Below, piece by piece: positions 53,918 through 63,213 of a stretch of DNA of 64,000 nucleotides. This DNA is from Cyanobacteria bacterium RU_5_0 (GTDB lineage Bacteria > Cyanobacteriota > Cyanobacteriia > Elainellales > Elainellaceae), in NCBI GenBank assembly GCA_012033255.1, contig JAAUSF010000006.1, forward strand, positions 1 through 64,000, read 5' to 3'. The first letter of the stretch is position 1; each line of letters begins with the position of its first letter. The translations under genes and the position numbers were made by a program. The notes beneath the pieces were generated by a model. It saw only the letters and a program-made list of their open reading frames with translations. It was not told where the DNA came from and did not search any database.

Positions 53918-53941
53918 CCCAGCAGGAGACTGCTGGGTTTT
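53918..53941 (+). terminator. Strong hairpin terminator
   Basis: CCCAGCAG and CTGCTGGG pair perfectly (eight pairs) around a GAGA tetraloop, followed by TTTTATT. It lies 177 bases after the gene ending at 53741, so it might terminate that transcript or a short RNA in between. Confidence 0.8.
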
Positions 53942-54474
53942 ATTACAGCCTTCATGCTTTCACAAGCAGATCATCCAGTGAAATCTGACAGTATTGACGC
54001 TTTCAGCCAAGACCTGTTCCAATACTCGCCTAACCATTTTTTTGTAGTAGACAAGACTGAACATCGGCTTCCAGATGCGCCCTTACAGCAATAATAGAGG
54101 AAAAATCAAAATTTTCCTTATACGATTGGTTAAGCAATTAAAACTGTCTAGATTTCTCAGAAAGAATGAATTAAATCTTGCTTTTACTTCCCCTCTCATT
54201 AAGGCTTCACAAAGCAGGAAGCGATCGACTCAGCACTCGTTCAGAGCCAGTTGACTAACTAGGCTATTTAACTTTACTAAGCCAAACGTCTTGTGGTATG
54301 AGGTTGATACGTTACAAGAAATCAAAGCTTGTGGCAGCAAAGTTGCACATCGCACCACGTTATTCGTTCGTCATCTTCGCCCTTCTGATGTATCACAGGT
54401 ACGGTGGACATTGCCCACTCCAAAATGGGTTTCAGATAGGCTCTAAGTAGCCACAAAATCCGCTCGTATCTCAC

Positions 54475-54501
54475 AAAAAAGGGTGAGAATAACTCTCACC
54501 C
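54475..54501 (-). terminator. Terminator after the acidic small protein gene
   Basis: On the minus strand GGGTGAGA and TCTCACCC pair (eight pairs, loop GTTAT), followed by six T residues. It lies 50 bases beyond the stop codon at 54551. Confidence 0.85.
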
Positions 54502-54550
54502 ATTCAAGGTCTTAGTATTAGGAGATCTAGTCAGAGAGGATTTCAAAGAT

Positions 54551-54883
54551 TTATCTATTTTGAGGATTTACTTCCTTTGCCATTTTTCGGAATGCATTGG
54601 GATCACCCGTAGATTCAGCCTCATGATTCTCATTCAATTGAGACGTTTTAAAAGGCGCTTTAGCCTGCGGAGAGTTCTCGGTTACGTCGCTATTCTTACC
54701 TTGACTAAACTGTTTTGAAGCTTCATAATCGCTCTCAACACTCACTTCAGGAGCTTCAATTTCGCCATCTTTAATCTCTTCGATCATCACCTTGGCATCG
54801 AAGGTCTTTTCTGTATCTTCAGTATCATAAGGCTCCTGTCTAACCTCCTCATTGTTTTGGGGAGTCTGACTGCTCTTTGCCAT
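54551..54883 (-). CDS. Acidic, disordered small protein
   Basis: A 110-residue polar protein beginning MAKSSQTPQNNEE and rich in glutamate, serine, asparagine and lysine, with no membrane segment or cysteine. It is probably disordered. The ATG has an excellent ribosome binding site (AAGGAGG, seven bases upstream); the first in-frame start at 54934 would skip it. A strong terminator follows, so this is a one-gene unit. I do not recognise a family; such proteins are sometimes stress-related, but that is only a guess. Confidence 0.65.
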   Translation of the reverse strand: MAKSSQTPQNNEEVRQEPYDTEDTEKTFDAKVMIEEIKDGEIEAPEVSVESDYEASKQFSQGKNSDVTENSPQAKAPFKTSQLNENHEAESTGDPNAFRKMAKEVNPQNR

Positions 54884-55080
54884 TGAAACCTCCTTTTTGT
54901 AGTGTTGGAATGTATGCGATCGTACATTTTGCATTCCTAAAATGCTGACTACCCTAAGACAGAGATCAGCAGAAATTAGAACCTATTCCCTTGGAGTGAT
55001 GTGCAACCCAGAATACTGTCAGAAGATTAGACTGTTTTGTTATTTATACAACTTAAGGATGAAGTCAAGAAGAATACAGT

Positions 55081-56733
55081 ATGGCACATCTCATTGAATT
55101 CGCATTATTCGCTCCGCACAACAAAGCGGCTTCTCTAGTTAGCTCGTTCTCAAATTGGGAAGAAATCCCAATGGAAAAAGACGATAAAGGCTACTTTAGA
55201 ACTCACGTTGAGTTAGAAGATGGTGTTTACCAATACAAGTTTCGCATCCAGTCAAAGAGTTGGTTTTTTGAGCCAGATCAGTGGGTTGATGTTGTTGATC
55301 CCTACGCTACAGATATTGACAATCCAACGCAGAATGGCGTAGTTCGGATCAAGGGTGGCGAAAAGATTGTTGACACCTATGTTTGGCAGCATGATGATAA
55401 ACCATTACCGCCCGATCACGCTTTAGTCATCTATGAAATGCATATTGCTGATTTCTCTGGAGGTGAGGCTGATCCAAATCCGCGAGGAAAATATAAACAT
55501 GCGATCGAAAAGCTTGATTACCTTTGCGAGTTGGGTGTGAATGCGATCGAACTCATGCCCATAAAAGAGTATCCTGGTGATTACGGTTGGGGCTATAATC
55601 CTCGCTATTTCTTCGCGACTGAATCTAGCTACGGCTCAACAGAGGATTTAAAACGTTTGATTGATGAATGCCACGCCAGAGGAATTCGCGTTTTCATGGA
55701 CGGGATTTATAATCACTCTGAAGCCGAATGTCCGCTCACTCAAATTGATCACGACTACTGGTATCATCACGATCCTAAAGATGCAGAGTTTAACTGGGGA
55801 CCAGAGTTTAACTACGAACACTATGATGAAAACTTAGAGGTTAAACCCGCTTGGCAATTTATCGGCGATACGGTGCGATTTTGGATTCAGGAGTACCATA
55901 TTGACGGCATTCGTTACGATGCATCTCGGCAAATTGGTAACTACGATTTCATGCGCTGGATTGTTGAAGAAACGAAGAAGATCGCTGGAGCTAAACCGTT
56001 CTATAACGTTGCTGAATACATTCCTGAAGACCCTAGCGTCACGGGGTTAGAAGGTCCGATGGATGGCTGCTGGCATGACAGTTTCTATCACTCTGTCGTT
56101 CCCCATCTGTGCGGCGATCGCTTTGACCTAGAAGAACTCAAGAATGTATTAGATTGCAAGCGTCAGGGATTCATGGGCGCTACCAATGTAGTGAACTATC
56201 TGACCAATCATGATCACAATCATTTGATGGCAGAATTTGCAAGTTGCGAAATCTTTGATGATGCTGCTTTCAAACGGGCGAAACTGGGTGCAGCTTTAAT
56301 GATGACGGCTGTAGGAATCCCGATGATCTGGATGGGTGAAGAGTTTGGTGAATACAAATCTAAGACGATCGAACCGTCTAAGATCGACTGGAACTTATTG
56401 GGCAATGATTCAAATCGCGGCTTGTTTGAATACTATAAAGGCTTGATCAATCTGCGGAAAGCTAATCATGCGCTTTATACTGAGAACATCGATTTCTTCC
56501 ATGAAGATGCTGAAAGTCAGGTGTTAGCCTATTGCCGTTGGAATGACGAAGGCTCTCGCGTAGTCATTGTTGTTAATTTTTCTGACAATTATTTAGCAGG
56601 CTACACAGTACCAAATTTTCCTGAAAACGGAACATGGCATGAATGGACAGGTGATTACGATATTGAATCAGGCGATGACAATATCCTGATCGATCTGCCG
56701 GAATACGAAGCGAAAGTGTTTGTCTGGCACTAG
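55081..56733 (+). CDS. GH13 alpha-amylase family enzyme with CBM48-like N-terminus
   Basis: A 550-residue glucan-active enzyme. A CBM48-like beta domain (about 1-95, FSNWEEIPMEKDDKGYF and YQYKFRIQ) precedes the GH13 barrel. Catalytic residues: nucleophile D280 (GIRYDAS), acid/base E312 (NVAEYIPED) and transition-state pair H377-D378 (NYLTNHDHN). The C-terminal beta domain ends FVWH. It could be a branching enzyme or a trehalohydrolase-like hydrolase; it is shorter than GlgB and lacks its long N-terminus. A role in glycogen or maltodextrin metabolism is likely. Few HIP1 sites within the gene. A hairpin follows between it and the convergent TPR gene. Confidence 0.88.
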   Translation: MAHLIEFALFAPHNKAASLVSSFSNWEEIPMEKDDKGYFRTHVELEDGVYQYKFRIQSKSWFFEPDQWVDVVDPYATDIDNPTQNGVVRIKGGEKIVDTYVWQHDDKPLPPDHALVIYEMHIADFSGGEADPNPRGKYKHAIEKLDYLCELGVNAIELMPIKEYPGDYGWGYNPRYFFATESSYGSTEDLKRLIDECHARGIRVFMDGIYNHSEAECPLTQIDHDYWYHHDPKDAEFNWGPEFNYEHYDENLEVKPAWQFIGDTVRFWIQEYHIDGIRYDASRQIGNYDFMRWIVEETKKIAGAKPFYNVAEYIPEDPSVTGLEGPMDGCWHDSFYHSVVPHLCGDRFDLEELKNVLDCKRQGFMGATNVVNYLTNHDHNHLMAEFASCEIFDDAAFKRAKLGAALMMTAVGIPMIWMGEEFGEYKSKTIEPSKIDWNLLGNDSNRGLFEYYKGLINLRKANHALYTENIDFFHEDAESQVLAYCRWNDEGSRVVIVVNFSDNYLAGYTVPNFPENGTWHEWTGDYDIESGDDNILIDLPEYEAKVFVWH

Positions 56734-56758
56734 GATTTCAAACAATTCTTCACTCAAC

Positions 56759-56787
56759 AGGATGGGTAATATAGTGTTGCCCATCCT
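56759..56787. terminator. Bidirectional hairpin between convergent genes
   Basis: AGGATGGG (56759-56766) and CCCATCCT (56780-56787) pair perfectly around a 13-base loop. It lies between the stop codons of the GH13 gene (plus) and the TPR-glycosyltransferase gene (minus). A T-run is weak on both sides. Confidence 0.5.
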
Positions 56788-56788
56788 T

Positions 56789-58555
56789 CTAACCTTCTAG
56801 TGATTGAATTGCCTCAACTATCCGATCGATCACTTCCTCCCAATCCCCCAATCGCTGCTGTCGAAATAACCGCATAGTGGGATACCACGGGCTGTCGTCT
56901 CGATCGATCATCCATCGCCAATCTGGAGCAAACGGCAGCAAGACCCACACTGGTTTTGCCAATGCACCTGCCAAATGCACAACGGCTGTATCGACGCTGA
57001 TGATCAAATCGAGTTGGGCGATCGCGGAAGCTGTAGCGGCAAAATCCTTTAATTGAGGACTGAGATCCTGCAATCGTTCCTGCTTGTGGGCGTCGATCGC
57101 GGCTGCATCTCGACCAATCTGAAGGCTGTACAGAGTGACGCCCGGAATGTCTAGCAATCGCAAAAAGAGAGCCAGCGAACATGACTTTTGCAAATAGGTT
57201 TCATACGCTCCAGGCTGAGCGAAATAGCCGCTTGCCCAGGCAATTCCCACCGTTAAGCGAGTGCCTGGAAGTGTGCTAATTTTCACGCCAGACTTGGAAG
57301 GAAATAGATATGGAACTTGTGCCGGAATCGTGTGTAGCGTCGTCCTCAGGGTTTTAGGGACACTGAGCAACGGGCAATGCACATTGAAGGCAGGAACGTC
57401 TTGGGTTCGTCCAAACACCTGATCGATGCCTGGAGCCGATCGCAACAGCGAAACGAGCGCAGGCTGACATCTAACAATCACTCGCCCTCCCAACGCTGCA
57501 ATCCGGGGCGCATAGCGAATAAACTGAATGGTATCGCCCAGTCCTTGCTCTGTATGTAGCAAAATGGTTTTCCCTTTCAAGGGCGAACCATCCCACTGCG
57601 GCGCGTCAGTCAAGTTTGAATTATAGCGTTCGAGTCGTAAACGCCACTCATACTCCACCCACCCTTCCTCATACCGTCCTGCCAACAACAGCACCCATCC
57701 CAGATTAGTGTGCGCCATAACGTAATCCGGCTGGAGGTGAATCGCTCGTTGATAGCAGGCGATCGCCTCTGCCAAATTCTGCTGATCCACCAGCGTCACT
57801 GCCAATGCTTTGTAAGCGGCTGGATAATCGGGTTTGAGGTGAATCGCTTGTCGGAGGTAGGCAGTCGCCTCTTGAATCTGATTTTGACCATGCAGCAGAA
57901 TTCCCAGAGCATAGTGTGCTTCTGCCGTCTGAGCGATCAACAGATCCGCCGATTTGCACCGTTGCACCAATGTGTTCAAGTGACGACGCGCTTCTGGGTA
58001 ATCAGGCTGAATTTGGATGGCACGATGATAACAAGCCGCCGATTCTGCCACTCTATTTTGTTGCTGAAACACTGTACCCAGGTTAAAGTAGACCTTGGGA
58101 TAATCCGCTTTCAGGTCGATTACCTTCTGGTAACTGGCGATCGCCTCCGCGAATTTTCCTTGTACTTTGAGAATATTGCCCACATTATTATGAGCATCTA
58201 GATAATCGGGCTTCAGGTTTAAGGCTTTTTCGTAGTAGGCGATCGCTTCCTCTAACTGCCCCTGCTCCTGCAACGCCAATCCCAAGTTATACATGGCTTC
58301 TGGATAATCGGGTTTAAGCGCGATCGCCGTTGAGATCAGTTCCACGGCGGCTTGATGCTGCCCTGTTTGATGCAATAACACACCCAACAGATGCAAGGCT
58401 TCAACCTGATCAGGCTGTTCTTGCAACACTTGACGGTATAACGTCTCAGCTTGCTGGAACTGACCTGCTTGATGTTGCTGAATAGCAGTCTGGAAAAGAG
58501 ATTGGGAGTCAGGCGTTGGGGGGTGAGGATTGGGGGTCGAGAGTTGGGTAGGCAT
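56789..58555 (-). CDS. TPR protein with C-terminal glycosyltransferase-9-like domain
   Basis: A 588-residue protein. About seven tetratricopeptide repeats (about 15-300; each with a form of ALKPDYPEAMYNLG) precede a GT-B-like domain (about 325-588), with LHTEQGLGDTIQFIRYAPRI (glycosyltransferase-9-like) and ISVDTAVVHLAGALAKPVWV. This layout is common in cyanobacteria and resembles O-GlcNAc-type or heptosyl transferases; donor and acceptor are unknown. Its ATG overlaps by one base the stop of the upstream glycosyltransferase-TPR-methyltransferase gene (TAATG), so the two are translationally coupled. The first part of the gene carries many GATCGC sites. Confidence 0.85.
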   Translation of the reverse strand: MPTQLSTPNPHPPTPDSQSLFQTAIQQHQAGQFQQAETLYRQVLQEQPDQVEALHLLGVLLHQTGQHQAAVELISTAIALKPDYPEAMYNLGLALQEQGQLEEAIAYYEKALNLKPDYLDAHNNVGNILKVQGKFAEAIASYQKVIDLKADYPKVYFNLGTVFQQQNRVAESAACYHRAIQIQPDYPEARRHLNTLVQRCKSADLLIAQTAEAHYALGILLHGQNQIQEATAYLRQAIHLKPDYPAAYKALAVTLVDQQNLAEAIACYQRAIHLQPDYVMAHTNLGWVLLLAGRYEEGWVEYEWRLRLERYNSNLTDAPQWDGSPLKGKTILLHTEQGLGDTIQFIRYAPRIAALGGRVIVRCQPALVSLLRSAPGIDQVFGRTQDVPAFNVHCPLLSVPKTLRTTLHTIPAQVPYLFPSKSGVKISTLPGTRLTVGIAWASGYFAQPGAYETYLQKSCSLALFLRLLDIPGVTLYSLQIGRDAAAIDAHKQERLQDLSPQLKDFAATASAIAQLDLIISVDTAVVHLAGALAKPVWVLLPFAPDWRWMIDRDDSPWYPTMRLFRQQRLGDWEEVIDRIVEAIQSLEG

Positions 58556-60420
58556 TAGTCAGCGATCTTTTCTACTAATACTTGATAGCCTCGGTGAAGG
58601 AGTTTAACTTTTTTAGCAAACACGGTGAGAAACGAGTCGATCGCAACACGAGGAGGGAGTTCTAGAATATCCGCAGAGAAGTTAAATCCATAATCATCAA
58701 AAATGATAATACCTCCCACTTTGATCAGCGACCAAGTGAACAAAGTATCTTCTAGAACATCACTGGCAATGTGAGAGCCATCAATATAAGCAAAATGATA
58801 AGAATTTGTAGTCAGGAACCGAAGAATATCGCGTGATTTACCCACCAGTTTGATCACTTTTTCAGATGCATTTGTTTGGGCAATATTGAAATCGAATCTA
58901 GCTTCAATCGCGTGGCGATCGACATCATCAGGCAGATCATTATGCTCTATACTGCCTTCAAACGTATCAACGCAGGTGATTGTAGCGGATTCGTGGGTCA
59001 GAATATTATCCAGCAGCCAACACGTCGATCGTCCTTCCCAACTGCCAATTTCTAATGCCTTCAATCCAGGTTGATTGATAAAAGGAGCCAGATAATGTTC
59101 CCAAATCGGAATATTGTGGCTAAACCAATCTTGAGTAAAGAGATATCCTTTTGCTTGAGTCTTAGCTTTGTATTGAATGCGACCAATTTCAGTTTTTGCC
59201 TGTGGAAAGTCAGGGTTAATCTCGATCGCCCATCGAAAATAGGGTAATGCCTGTTCAAATTGACCCAGATCTTTGAGAATGTTGCCTGTATTAAAGTACA
59301 CCCCTGCCAATTCTTTGGGCGCATAATCAGGTTGAAGAGTAATCGCTTTCTGAAGATACTCTGCCGCTCGTTGTAGATCCTTCTGATCATGCAGCATCGT
59401 TCCAAAGTTGTTATATGCCATCGCTAGATGATTTTTGATGGATGGCAACGTTTCAGGTTCGATCGCAATACCCTGCTCGAAAAGGGTGATCGCGTCTGCA
59501 TAGCGTTGTTGAGCCAAATAAGTATTGGCTAACTTTAACCAGTTTAGAATTAGTGGAGAAAAATCAGGTTTATTCAGTTTACTAAATTTTTCTAATAAAT
59601 AAAGATAGCGTTCTTCTTCCAGCTTTTGTCTAATTTGATGCAGTTTCAATTCTTCATTTGGAATCGGTGCTTGCTGATCAGGAGGACTCTGAAATTTTTT
59701 CAGTTGTTTATCGAAATTATTACCCGGATAGCGAATATATTCAACGGTTTCGATATTGATTTTGCAGCTTCTAAAAAATCGGGATAGCCAAAGTCGATAA
59801 GAAATATCTTCGCAACCCCCAATTTGCTTGTAAACTGAGGCTTCTGGAAACCCTTCAATAAATTCATGGCATTCTCGTCGAACGCACAAGTTCAACGGCA
59901 GGGAATTTTCGATCGCCTCCTTCCAATAGGGATGAAGTGAATCTCTCATATATACACCTGTTGAAACCATTCCAACCGGATAGGCAGGCGGGCTAATTGT
60001 ATAGGTTGTGCTGTCAAATGCCAAATGAATACTGGCGGATTGAGCCACACTAGGATCATAGTTTATAAGGCTAAAACAGCAGTAAATATGCTCTTTAAAG
60101 AAAAGATCATCCCCGTCGCAATAAAACAAAACCTCGCCTTGAGAAAGCTTCACTCCCGTGTTTCTGGCTGCTCCTGCCCCTAAACTTCTGGTGTGTTTAA
60201 TTAAGCGATAGTGAGGTTTATCTTGTGTGAAATTCTCAATCTGCTCTAGAGTTCGATCGGTTGATCCTTCATCAACAATAATGACTTCCGGATTGATGCT
60301 ATGAGAAGAGTCCCAATGACACTGAAAAAACTGAATACTCGCCTCAATACTTTCTAATGTTCGCGTGATTTCTTTCTCTTTATTCAAGACAGGCACAATC
60401 ACAGAGAAAGAGTGAATCAT
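58555..60420 (-). CDS. GT2 - TPR - methyltransferase fusion protein
   Basis: A 621-residue three-part protein. A GT2 glycosyltransferase (about 1-230) shows IIVDEGSTDRTLEQIENF and LFYCDGDDLFF with the metal-binding DxD. Three or so TPRs (about 290-420: ADAITLFEQGIAIEPE, AAEYLQKAITLQPDYAP, ALPYFRWAIEINPDFPQ) follow. A class I SAM methyltransferase (about 440-620) begins with ALEIGSWEGRSTCWLLDNIL and contains FAYIDGSHIASDVLED. It would transfer a sugar and methylate a glycan or protein, a job inferred from its parts. It overlaps the downstream TPR-glycosyltransferase gene by one base. Neither partner's substrate is known. Confidence 0.85.
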   Translation of the reverse strand: MIHSFSVIVPVLNKEKEITRTLESIEASIQFFQCHWDSSHSINPEVIIVDEGSTDRTLEQIENFTQDKPHYRLIKHTRSLGAGAARNTGVKLSQGEVLFYCDGDDLFFKEHIYCCFSLINYDPSVAQSASIHLAFDSTTYTISPPAYPVGMVSTGVYMRDSLHPYWKEAIENSLPLNLCVRRECHEFIEGFPEASVYKQIGGCEDISYRLWLSRFFRSCKINIETVEYIRYPGNNFDKQLKKFQSPPDQQAPIPNEELKLHQIRQKLEEERYLYLLEKFSKLNKPDFSPLILNWLKLANTYLAQQRYADAITLFEQGIAIEPETLPSIKNHLAMAYNNFGTMLHDQKDLQRAAEYLQKAITLQPDYAPKELAGVYFNTGNILKDLGQFEQALPYFRWAIEINPDFPQAKTEIGRIQYKAKTQAKGYLFTQDWFSHNIPIWEHYLAPFINQPGLKALEIGSWEGRSTCWLLDNILTHESATITCVDTFEGSIEHNDLPDDVDRHAIEARFDFNIAQTNASEKVIKLVGKSRDILRFLTTNSYHFAYIDGSHIASDVLEDTLFTWSLIKVGGIIIFDDYGFNFSADILELPPRVAIDSFLTVFAKKVKLLHRGYQVLVEKIAD

Positions 60421-60466
60421 GAGTCACACCCTCAGATACTTTTGAGTTAAAAAGAGGTCGATCAGC

Positions 60467-61459
60467 TCAATCATGAAGACTACCATCGGGCATAACAACA
60501 CCTCGCATAATCGCACCTGTTAAATTTGTACTGCTCAACTCTGCCCGCACCAAGTTAGCATCCGTCAGATCGGCGTTTGTCAAGTTGGCTCTAGCCAGGT
60601 AAGCATCAACTAAGTTCGCCTCCCGGAGGTTAACTGCCCAGAGATTAGCGCGGCTCAAGTCTGCCCGACTCAATCGTGCTGACATCAGGTTAGCGTGAGC
60701 CAGGTGCGATCGACCCAATTTCCCATCCGTCAGAATCACGCCTTGCAAATTAACGCTTGCCATATCCGCTTCCGTTAAATTCGCTCGCTCTAGTTTGGCA
60801 TTCATCAAATTTGCGCCGCGTAACATGGCTTGCCCCAGATTCGCCTCAGTTAGAAATGCCCCTTTCAAATTAGCTTCACTCAGGTCTGCCTGTCGCAGAT
60901 CGGCTCCCCGCAGCGTTGCTTCACTCAGGTTAGCGCCCCGCAAATCAACTCTGCTTAAATCTGCTCCCGTGAGATTGGCTCCTCGCAAGTCCGCTTTACG
61001 GAGGGTCGCTCCCCGCAAGTTAGCAGAATAATTCCGATTTTCTTCCCGTAAGTTAGCTCCCCGCAGGCAGGCTCCCGTGAGATTAGCGCCACCTAAATCT
61101 GTGTTTCGTAAATCAGCATCTATCAAATTAGCATCAAGCAAATTTGCTAACGTTAAGTTCGCACTTCGCAAATCTGCACCTTGAAGAGTTGCCCCATGCA
61201 AGTCAGCGTCTCGAAGGTTAGCTCCGATCAAGTCGGCTTGAGTTAAGTTAGCGCCATTCAAACGAATCGCAACTAAGTTAGCTTTGTTGAGTTTAGCTCG
61301 ATTGAGATAGGCAAGGGTAAGAATGGCACTGTGTAAATCTGCTTTGCTGAAATTACTGCCAATCAAATCGGCTCTCATCAAATTAATTCCGGTCAGATTT
61401 TCGCCACTAAAATCTGTTATACCTGCTCCATATTTTTTAAGCAATTCATTTGCATTCAT
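60467..61459 (-). CDS. Pentapeptide-repeat protein
   Basis: A 330-residue protein consisting almost entirely of A(D/N)LxG-like pentapeptides (for example ANLTQADLIGANLRDADLHG, LRGANLREENRNYSANLRGA), from about residue 25 to 315. The chain should form a right-handed four-sided beta helix. The N-terminus MNANELLKKYGAGITDFSG is a helix typical of cyanobacterial members. A few members mimic DNA and resist gyrase inhibitors; others have no known role, and this one cannot be placed. It lies downstream of the three-repeat gene on the same strand, with 184 bases between. Confidence 0.88.
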   Translation of the reverse strand: MNANELLKKYGAGITDFSGENLTGINLMRADLIGSNFSKADLHSAILTLAYLNRAKLNKANLVAIRLNGANLTQADLIGANLRDADLHGATLQGADLRSANLTLANLLDANLIDADLRNTDLGGANLTGACLRGANLREENRNYSANLRGATLRKADLRGANLTGADLSRVDLRGANLSEATLRGADLRQADLSEANLKGAFLTEANLGQAMLRGANLMNAKLERANLTEADMASVNLQGVILTDGKLGRSHLAHANLMSARLSRADLSRANLWAVNLREANLVDAYLARANLTNADLTDANLVRAELSSTNLTGAIMRGVVMPDGSLHD

Positions 61460-61525
61460 ACCGATTCGCCCTGTAATTGTTCGTTGTTAAGATTCTTTCG
61501 ATCGCCCCATTTCAGTAAAAAGCTA

Positions 61526-61602
61526 AGAGAATGTTTGAAAAGTATCAACGTTCTACATTCGCTCTCTAAATCCCCCAATTCTGAGGAACTTTGAATTCGA
61601 TC
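61526..61602. repeat. Dispersed repeat sharing about 70 bases with 36363
   Basis: AGAGAATGTTTGAAAAGTAT starts the element; TTCTACATTCGCT, TAAATCCCCCAATTCTGAGG and ACTTTGAATTCGATC follow. It lies between the three-repeat gene and the pentapeptide gene. See 36363-36438. Confidence 0.75.
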
Positions 61603-61643
61603 CCTACCAAAGTTGCGGGGCCAGGGAGGCATTAAAACATCCT

Positions 61644-62795
61644 CTAAAAACATTCTGGTCGAGTCGCTTCATCGTTTTTACTTTCTGCTCGAATTAACCG
61701 AGTTGAACGATCGACTCGTTCCAAAATGGGCTGTGGATAAATAATAGGACAAAGGTAGAAGGGGTTAATAACTCGCAGCAGAACACCCGCAACTTGGCTA
61801 TAATCATCAGAACTTCCTAAGCTTCTAACAACATTCTTCAGGCTTAACTCAAGTTCAGTTAATTCTCTGTAGGTTTGAAATACCATTCTCAATAAGTCAT
61901 CAAGTTCGTGACTTTTGAGCATGAGATCATGCTCGATCGTCTGTTTAAATGGTTCATGAAGTAGCGAAAAGAGTAATATTTTTACTCTAAACGGACTGGT
62001 ATAACGCATTAGTTCCAGTCGCAAATCAAACAAATCTTGCATTTGGCTAATGCTAGCCTGAGCTTGAGGTTTAGATTCTGTACGAGTTGATTCAAAGGGA
62101 CGATTGACTGAAGATACGACTTCGGTTGACTCTAAATTCTTTGAAACGAGGGTCAACTCTTTAGCCGTATACAAAGATTGAAAAATATTAATAATTCGTT
62201 CAGCAATTAAATTATATTCTGATTGTTTGCTCAGCTTTTTAACACGATTTGCTAAGGTCAGCTTCAGACTTTCTAATGTTGGGGCTTGCTGATGGAGTGT
62301 TTGAACTAAGTCGATCGTATTCAGTTGCTCTAATTTTTCACGATCGCTCACCCAAATATTTTTACACGCTAACACTAACAGTTTCTTGATACGAAGCGAA
62401 TCTTGATCGTGTCCTAATCGTTGGGCGATCGTCTGATAATCGGCTTGATGAGACGGAACCTGTTTTACTTCAGAATAGAAGACACGAACGTAACCCACGA
62501 TCGTATTGGCAACCAGCGTATATTCCGCTGATTTATTGAGAGTATTTACAACATTTTCTAAATAGGAACGCAAATTTTCTAACGTTGGAGCCAAATCAAG
62601 CAAGGTTCGCAGCAAATCTTGCAAACTAATGACTTCCAGTTTGCTCAAATCGCTCTCCCAACTGTGATAACAAGCATAAACGAGTAGCTTTTTGATGCGT
62701 AATTTATGCTGATCATGGGTCAAATCTTGAACAATTTTATCCAACTGCGATGATGCGGCTAATGGATTTGACTGTGGCAGGGCATCAAGAATCAT
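61644..62795 (-). CDS. Hypothetical protein with three homologous segments
   Basis: A 383-residue soluble protein with no membrane segment. Three segments of about 95 residues resemble each other: the first (about 17-115) contains KLLVYACYHSW and APTLENLRSYLENVVNTLNKS. The second (about 125-215) contains KLLVLACKNIW and APTLESLKLTLANRVKKLSK. The third (about 265-365) contains KILLFSLLHEP and YRELTELELSLKNVVRSLGS. Each looks like a helical bundle of one or two helices with a shared K-hydrophobic-W and S-L-N-x-V motif. A linker (about 220-260) is rich in S, E and R. I do not recognise a family. A pentapeptide-repeat gene follows on the same strand, 184 bases downstream, across a dispersed repeat. 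Confidence 0.6.
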   Translation of the reverse strand: MILDALPQSNPLAASSQLDKIVQDLTHDQHKLRIKKLLVYACYHSWESDLSKLEVISLQDLLRTLLDLAPTLENLRSYLENVVNTLNKSAEYTLVANTIVGYVRVFYSEVKQVPSHQADYQTIAQRLGHDQDSLRIKKLLVLACKNIWVSDREKLEQLNTIDLVQTLHQQAPTLESLKLTLANRVKKLSKQSEYNLIAERIINIFQSLYTAKELTLVSKNLESTEVVSSVNRPFESTRTESKPQAQASISQMQDLFDLRLELMRYTSPFRVKILLFSLLHEPFKQTIEHDLMLKSHELDDLLRMVFQTYRELTELELSLKNVVRSLGSSDDYSQVAGVLLRVINPFYLCPIIYPQPILERVDRSTRLIRAESKNDEATRPECF

Positions 62796-63213
62796 GGGTT
62801 ACTTGCTCAAGCGTAAGTCATTGAATAGATGCATTAATTTCAGGATTCCCATTTACATCCCTGAAACCAACGTCAAGAATTATGATTTTTTGGCAGCAAA
62901 TGCACTGAACTCGCGGATTTTTAGGATCGCAAATTAAATCCACCTGTAAATTTTTTGGTGATTTCGCACTCGATAGGAGAAAACCCATTGGTCTGTCCTC
63001 TAAGCCAGAGCAACCCCGCAGGGATTGCCCCTACACTATGCCATACTGTATTCTTCTGGTTTTGTGCCTTCGTGCCTTTGTGGTTAAGACCGATAGCAAT
63101 TATGGCTAGATCTGACTGTTGCAATCATTCTGAGGGTCAGGTATCCTGCTCGAAACAAGTCGTCTGCAATACATAAACTCATCTTGACAAAAGTACTCTT
63201 TAGGGCACTGCCA
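62796..63213. other. Intergenic region with repeats
   Basis: The stretch before the small zinc-ribbon gene holds a repeat at 62942-63045 and a CTTCGTGCCTTTGTGGTTAA motif at about 63067-63090, also present reversed at 41803-41822. No gene is visible. Confidence 0.5.
62942..63045. repeat. Repeat related to the element at 13618-13835
   Basis: The left end CACCTGTAAATTTTTTGGTG matches the terminal inverted repeat at 13616. Further right, the reverse complement of GCAACCCCGCAGGGATTGCC matches 13652-13672 with a few changes. The parts are in a different relative orientation from the copy at 13618, so one copy may be rearranged. Confidence 0.6.

Larger units (their letters stand above)
53742..54550. 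other. Long intergenic region without a clear gene
   Basis: The 809 bases hold a terminator at 53918-53941, a GGCGTT/AACGCC palindrome at 53760-53777, and a minus-strand terminator at 54475-54501. One open stretch (54255-54446, 63 codons) reads like protein but lacks a start, and is listed as a finding. Otherwise no gene is visible. Confidence 0.5.

Noticed and set aside
53734-53988. 84-codon frame after the PEP-CTERM-like gene
   Set aside because: It runs through a terminator hairpin and a palindrome; no start signal.
61456-61653. 65-codon minus-strand frame between the pentapeptide and three-repeat genes
   Set aside because: Built from the dispersed repeat at 61526-61602, with both ends overlapping the real genes by only a few bases.
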